NCBI GenBank assembly: GCA_030605765.1 | Contig: JAUWHP010000042.1 | Location: 1 to 32,206, forward strand | Origin: Dehalococcoidia bacterium | Lineage (GTDB): Bacteria > Chloroflexota > Dehalococcoidia > GIF9 > AB-539-J10 | DNA: 32,206 bases | Reading direction: 5' to 3' | In this document: positions 28,262-32,206 of the stretch, piece after piece | Numbering within the stretch: the stretch's first letter is position 1 | Layout: every line of letters begins with the position of its first letter | Made by a program: the position numbers and the translations under genes | Notes under the pieces: model-generated | What the model was told of the DNA's origin: nothing | The model's input: only the letters and a program-made list of their open reading frames with translations | Database searches by the model: none

Positions 28262-28723
28262 TCACCTCCTCCTAAACTTCAGCGCTCGATCCATTTCCCT
28301 TCCCACCTCGCGGCGGGCAATAGCCTCACGCTTATCGTAAATCTTTTTCCCTTTAGCCATCCCCAGTTCTATCTTGGCAACCCCACGCTTAATATATAGC
28401 TTAAGGGGCACCAAAGTCAAACCCCGTTGTGCCACCTTACCTGCAAGGTTATCAATTTCCTTTCTGTGAAGCAAAAGCTTGCGAGGTCTGGTTGGTTCGT
28501 GAGTATTGTAGCTAGCAGCATCATAGGAGGCAATATGGCTGTTGTATAACCACAGCTCTCCATTTTCTGGTTTGGCATAGGCATCACGCAAGTCCACCCT
28601 GTTAGCCCTGATTGACTTAATCTCCGAGCCTTTAAGCACAATACCAACCTCAAGGGTTTCCTGGATGTGATAGTCGTGATAAGCTTTGCGATTAACGGTT
28701 ATCGCTCTAGAATTTTTTGCCAT
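28262..28723 (-). CDS. smpB: SsrA-binding protein SmpB
   Basis: 153 aa; NRKAYHDYHIQETLEVGIVLKGSEIKSIRANRVDLRDAYA. Confidence 0.97.
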   Translation of the reverse strand: MAKNSRAITVNRKAYHDYHIQETLEVGIVLKGSEIKSIRANRVDLRDAYAKPENGELWLYNSHIASYDAASYNTHEPTRPRKLLLHRKEIDNLAGKVAQRGLTLVPLKLYIKRGVAKIELGMAKGKKIYDKREAIARREVGREMDRALKFRRR

Positions 28724-28751
28724 GCAGGAATTTTACCACTGGAATATGGAG

Positions 28752-28799
28752 TTGTCATTCCGGAAGGAGCGAAGCAGAGTGAAGAATCTCAGAATCACA
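28752..28799. repeat. Possible copy of a dispersed GTCATTC...GAGCGAAGC...GAAGAATCTC-type intergenic repeat
   Basis: GTCATTCCGGAAGGAGCGAAGCAGAGTGAAGAATCTCAGAATCAC; motif recalled from other genomes, single copy in window. Confidence 0.4.
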
Positions 28800-28846
28800 A
28801 AAGAGAAGGGCGTTAAAACAATCTCAAAGGAAGGAGCATCAGGATA

Positions 28847-29353
28847 ATGAGTCATGCCGATAGATTCTACCTGTTCATAACAGTTTTCCTGGTTATCGCC
28901 ATAATAGCTGGTGGTGTCACTCTAATAATCAGGCACAATAAGAGTCAACCTGTAGAAATAATCCTGTCTCAGACCTCGCTTCCACAGCAAAGTGGCGAGA
29001 TTTACATTGGTGGCGCTGTAGCTAGTCCTGGATTCTATCTTTTTAGGGGAAACGACACCGTACAGACTCTTCTTTCAATTACTGGCCCTGAATCTGATGC
29101 TGACCTCGGTCACATCAGAATCTACATCCCCTACGAAGGCGAAGCGCAACTTCCTCAAAAGGTAGATATAAACAGAGCAGAGCCATGGCTTCTTGAAGCA
29201 TTGCCAGGGATAGGCGAAACCAGAGCACAAGGCATTGTGGATTACCGCAACGAAATTGGCCCCTTCAAACGCATTGAGGATTTGCTCCAGGTGGAGGGCA
29301 TCGGAGAAGGGACATTTGACAAAATAAAAGACTATATCAGCGTTTCGGATTAG
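28847..29353 (+). CDS. comEA: ComEA family DNA-binding protein (helix-hairpin-helix)
   Basis: 168 aa; N-terminal TM, C-terminal VDINRAEPWLLEALPGIGETRAQGIVDYRNEIGPFKRIEDLLQVEGIGEGTFDKIKDYI. Confidence 0.92.
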   Translation: MSHADRFYLFITVFLVIAIIAGGVTLIIRHNKSQPVEIILSQTSLPQQSGEIYIGGAVASPGFYLFRGNDTVQTLLSITGPESDADLGHIRIYIPYEGEAQLPQKVDINRAEPWLLEALPGIGETRAQGIVDYRNEIGPFKRIEDLLQVEGIGEGTFDKIKDYISVSD

Positions 29354-29364
29354 AAGGCTATCTT

Positions 29365-30861
29365 ATGTGGCTGCTCTATATTAGCTCTGCCTGGGTAGCT
29401 GGCGTATTTTCAGGTTCCAAAGCCGGCTTCCCATTTGTTGCTATCTTGTTCGGGTTTCTCCCCTTCTTGCTTATCCCTTTTCTCCCTGGCAGCAAGAAAA
29501 AGCTGATAATAGTCGGATTATGCCTACTAACTTTTTTTGGCGGTACTTTACGCTTCTCATCAAGCCAGTCTCAAATAGATGAACATTCCCTCTGCTTCTA
29601 CAACGATGAAGGAACGGTGGAGATTCAAGGCATAGTAGCAGACAAACCCGATGTCAGAGCTAAATGCTGTTTTCTAAGACTGTCAGCTAGCGAAATAAAT
29701 ATAAGTGGCGCAAGGAAAGAAGTATCAGGGACTACACTAATGCGAGTGCCCAGGTATCCTGCTTATTGTTATGGTGATGTACTCCAGGTCATAGGAGAAC
29801 TGAAGACACCGGCTCCATTTGATGATTTTGACTACAGAAGCTACCTGGCGCGGCAGGGAATTTATTCCATTATCTATTACCCTGAAATAGAAATCCTGGA
29901 TAGAGGCAAAGGTTTTAAGCCCTTGCAGTGGCTTTACTCCATCAGGGAAAACCTTTGCAATTCCTTAGCCAGAGCCTTGCCCGAGCCACAGGGTTCACTG
30001 GCTCAAGGCATCCTGCTGGGCATAAGAAGCAATATACCTGACTCTCTCAACCAAGCGTTCTCCAGAACCGGAACAGCGCACCTCTTAGCTATTTCCGGCT
30101 TACATCTCAGCATCGTAATTGGCATGGGCCTCAGCCTCGGCATCCTGGTTTTTGGCAGACGGCACTACATATATATATGGCTTGCCCTGCTGACCACCTG
30201 GCTTTACGCCCTGCTCAGCGGAATGCACCCACCAGTAATACGGGCAGCAATCATGGGAAGCTTATTCTTGATGGCTGAATTCTTAGGCAGGCAGCGAAGC
30301 GCAATCACCGCCCTGGCTTTCGCTGCCGCAGTAATGGTGGGAATTAAACCTCAGATTTTGTGGAGTGTCTCTTTTCAACTTAGCTTTTTAGCCATGGCGG
30401 GGCTTATTTCCTTTTTTCCTTATTTTCAGGCATGGGGGAGAAAAGGAGTTACTGTCATATTCGGGAATAAAGAAGCGATGGTAAATACTGGCAACATGGT
30501 AAGCGATTGCTTCGCCCTAACATTAGCAGCCATAATACCCGTCTGGCCACTCGTAGCCTGTAACTTCAATGTTTTCTCTTTAGTTGCTTTGCCAGCAACT
30601 TTTTTCTCCCTGCCCGCTTTGCCTGCCATTATTGTCACCGCAGCACTAGTTGCCTTCACGGGGCTCTTTGCTCCATTCGTAGCTCAAATCCTGGGTTGGT
30701 TGGCCTGGCTATTTCTCAGCTACTTGCTCTTAGTGGTTCAGAGCTTTGATGCCTTACCCTTCTCATCCCTGGAGTTGAACACCTTTCCCCGCTGGCAGCT
30801 ATGGGGATATTATATTGTGCTTGCAGTAGAAATGGCAGTCCTTAACCACAGGAAGCAATAG
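29365..30861 (+). CDS. comEC: ComEC/Rec2 competence membrane domain protein
   Basis: 498 aa; HLLAISGLHLSIVIGMGL, SGMHPPVIRAAIMGSLFL; no C-terminal hydrolase domain. Confidence 0.9.
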   Translation: MWLLYISSAWVAGVFSGSKAGFPFVAILFGFLPFLLIPFLPGSKKKLIIVGLCLLTFFGGTLRFSSSQSQIDEHSLCFYNDEGTVEIQGIVADKPDVRAKCCFLRLSASEINISGARKEVSGTTLMRVPRYPAYCYGDVLQVIGELKTPAPFDDFDYRSYLARQGIYSIIYYPEIEILDRGKGFKPLQWLYSIRENLCNSLARALPEPQGSLAQGILLGIRSNIPDSLNQAFSRTGTAHLLAISGLHLSIVIGMGLSLGILVFGRRHYIYIWLALLTTWLYALLSGMHPPVIRAAIMGSLFLMAEFLGRQRSAITALAFAAAVMVGIKPQILWSVSFQLSFLAMAGLISFFPYFQAWGRKGVTVIFGNKEAMVNTGNMVSDCFALTLAAIIPVWPLVACNFNVFSLVALPATFFSLPALPAIIVTAALVAFTGLFAPFVAQILGWLAWLFLSYLLLVVQSFDALPFSSLELNTFPRWQLWGYYIVLAVEMAVLNHRKQ

Positions 30862-30899
30862 CATGGTTTCTTACTCAGGCTAGATTTGAAAGAAAGAAA

Positions 30900-31796
30900 A
30901 TGGCTCAGTTACGTTTCTCCAAAAAGTGGTTTATACCTCCTCTTCTAGTATTAGCTATCCTGGTCTGGGCGGTGGCTCTCACCCTGCCAGATGATAATCT
31001 CCATGTGAGTTTTCTCGATGTAGGGCAGGGAGATGCCATTTTGATTCAAACCCCTGACTGTCAAAATATACTCATTGATGGTGGGCCTGACCCACAGAAG
31101 ATAAACCTGGAACTAAGTAAGAAACTCTCGTTCTGGGACAGGACGATAGATCTTATGATATCCACCCAGCCTCAAGCTGACCATATCACTGGCTTGGTGG
31201 AGGTGCTGCAACGATATAAAGTGAAACAGGTGCTCGAGCCAGGAGTGTCTTATAATTCTCTTATTTATGAGGAATGGCTTGAGCTTGTTAAAGGGGGGCA
31301 AATCGAGCATAACATCGCCAGAGCGGGGCAAGAGATTGACCTGGGCCAGGGAATTAGGATGGAGGTCCTCAGCCCACCGCTAGATTTGTTTCAAGGAACC
31401 AGCCACGATGTGGATAACAATGGAGTAGTAATAAAACTGAGTTGGGGCGAAATTAGCTTCATGTTTACGGCAGACATCAGGCAGGAAGCAGAATTTGAAC
31501 TTATCTGGCAACGAGCCAATTTGAAAAGCACAGTGCTGAAAATTGCCCATCATGGCAGTAAGACATCCACCTCTCCACAGTTTCTGGCTATGGTCGACCC
31601 TCAAATAGCAGTAATTTCAGTAGGGGTAGACAACCCCTTTAGCCATCCCAGCCCTGAAGTGGTGGAGAGATTAGAAGAAAGGTTAGGTGAAGACAGAATT
31701 TACCTGACGTCCGAGAATAGCACTATTGAGTTCATTACCGACGGGAAAAGACTGTGGGTAAATGTAGAAGAGGGATTAAAGCATACCCAGAGTTAG
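30900..31796 (+). CDS. ComEC-type metallo-beta-lactamase-fold protein (separate gene)
   Basis: 298 aa; LHVSFLDVGQGDAILIQTP, STQPQADHITGL, LKIAHHGSKTSTS. Confidence 0.88.
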   Translation: MAQLRFSKKWFIPPLLVLAILVWAVALTLPDDNLHVSFLDVGQGDAILIQTPDCQNILIDGGPDPQKINLELSKKLSFWDRTIDLMISTQPQADHITGLVEVLQRYKVKQVLEPGVSYNSLIYEEWLELVKGGQIEHNIARAGQEIDLGQGIRMEVLSPPLDLFQGTSHDVDNNGVVIKLSWGEISFMFTADIRQEAEFELIWQRANLKSTVLKIAHHGSKTSTSPQFLAMVDPQIAVISVGVDNPFSHPSPEVVERLEERLGEDRIYLTSENSTIEFITDGKRLWVNVEEGLKHTQS

Positions 31797-31860
31797 CGCA
31801 GGGCACATAATAGCTACAGAGAGGAGGTTTTGAATAGCCGGATTCTCTCCACGCCCAATT

Positions 31861-32206
31861 CTATTCTTCCAATACCATTTCAATAGCCCCCTTAGGGCAA
31901 ACTGCAGCGCAAATACCACATCCTCTACAATAGTTGTAATCAATTTCAATCTGGCCTGTGTTGTCGGCACGTGTTATGCAAAGGTCAGGGCAAAAGAGCC
32001 GACACAGGTCACAACTCTCGCAGTGGGCATTTCCCAGACAATGATGGCAACTTCTGTTGCTCCACAGCGCAGAGCCGAGCGGGCTGCATCAACTGCCGCA
32101 TTCCCTCCGCCAACAACGATTAATTTAGCCCCCAGCCTGATCCGCTCACCACGGGCATATCTTCCCAGAAAACCAAGACAACTGAAATATCCATCACCGC
32201 TTTCCT
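31861..32206 (-). pseudogene. Broken GltD-like FAD/NAD-domain + 2x[4Fe-4S] ferredoxin gene (partial, runs off right edge)
   Basis: ...GERIRLGAKLIVVGGGNAAVDAARSALRCGATEVAI then, in another frame, HCLGNAHCESCDLCRLFCPDLCITRADNTGQIEIDYNYCRGCGICAAVCPKGAIEMVLEE* (stop 31861-31863). Confidence 0.65.

Noticed and set aside
1-32206. CRISPR array, IS element, prophage or defence island
   Set aside because: No regularly spaced direct repeats, transposase/integrase or phage/defence proteins seen in any frame

Overview
The window looks like a chromosomal segment from a Dehalococcoidia-like Chloroflexota; this is inferred from gene content and was not tested. From left to right it contains: (1) a minus-strand catabolic cluster with two tandem saccharopine-dehydrogenase-like reductases, a non-pyrrolysine MttB-family methyltransferase, a third reductase, an M24 'pita-bread' peptidase, an atypical cupin and a decayed cupin copy; (2) acpS and comM/yifB; (3) the translation operon tRNA-Thr(TGT)-tRNA-Tyr(GTA)-tRNA-Thr(GGT)-tuf-rpmG-secE-nusG-rplK-rplA-[L10 leader]-rplJ-rplL on the minus strand; (4) pyrG-fsa-rho on the plus strand; (5) a minus-strand acyl-CoA block with thiolase, SucCD-like ligase, carboxyltransferase, biotin carrier, glutaryl-CoA-dehydrogenase-like ACAD, crotonase and 3-hydroxybutyryl-CoA dehydrogenase; (6) smpB and ssrA (tmRNA); (7) comEA and a comEC split into two genes; (8) a broken GltD/ferredoxin gene at the right edge. 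No CRISPR array, transposase or prophage was recognised. The observations most worth following up are the Glu-to-Gln change at the expected catalytic base of the glutaryl-CoA-dehydrogenase-like protein, altered signatures in the SucCD-like ligase, two genes that each look like an internal deletion joined out of frame, a ComEC metallo-hydrolase with QxQxDH in place of HxHxDH, a shared palindrome and a repeat in the catabolic cluster, and an unusual tmRNA tag.
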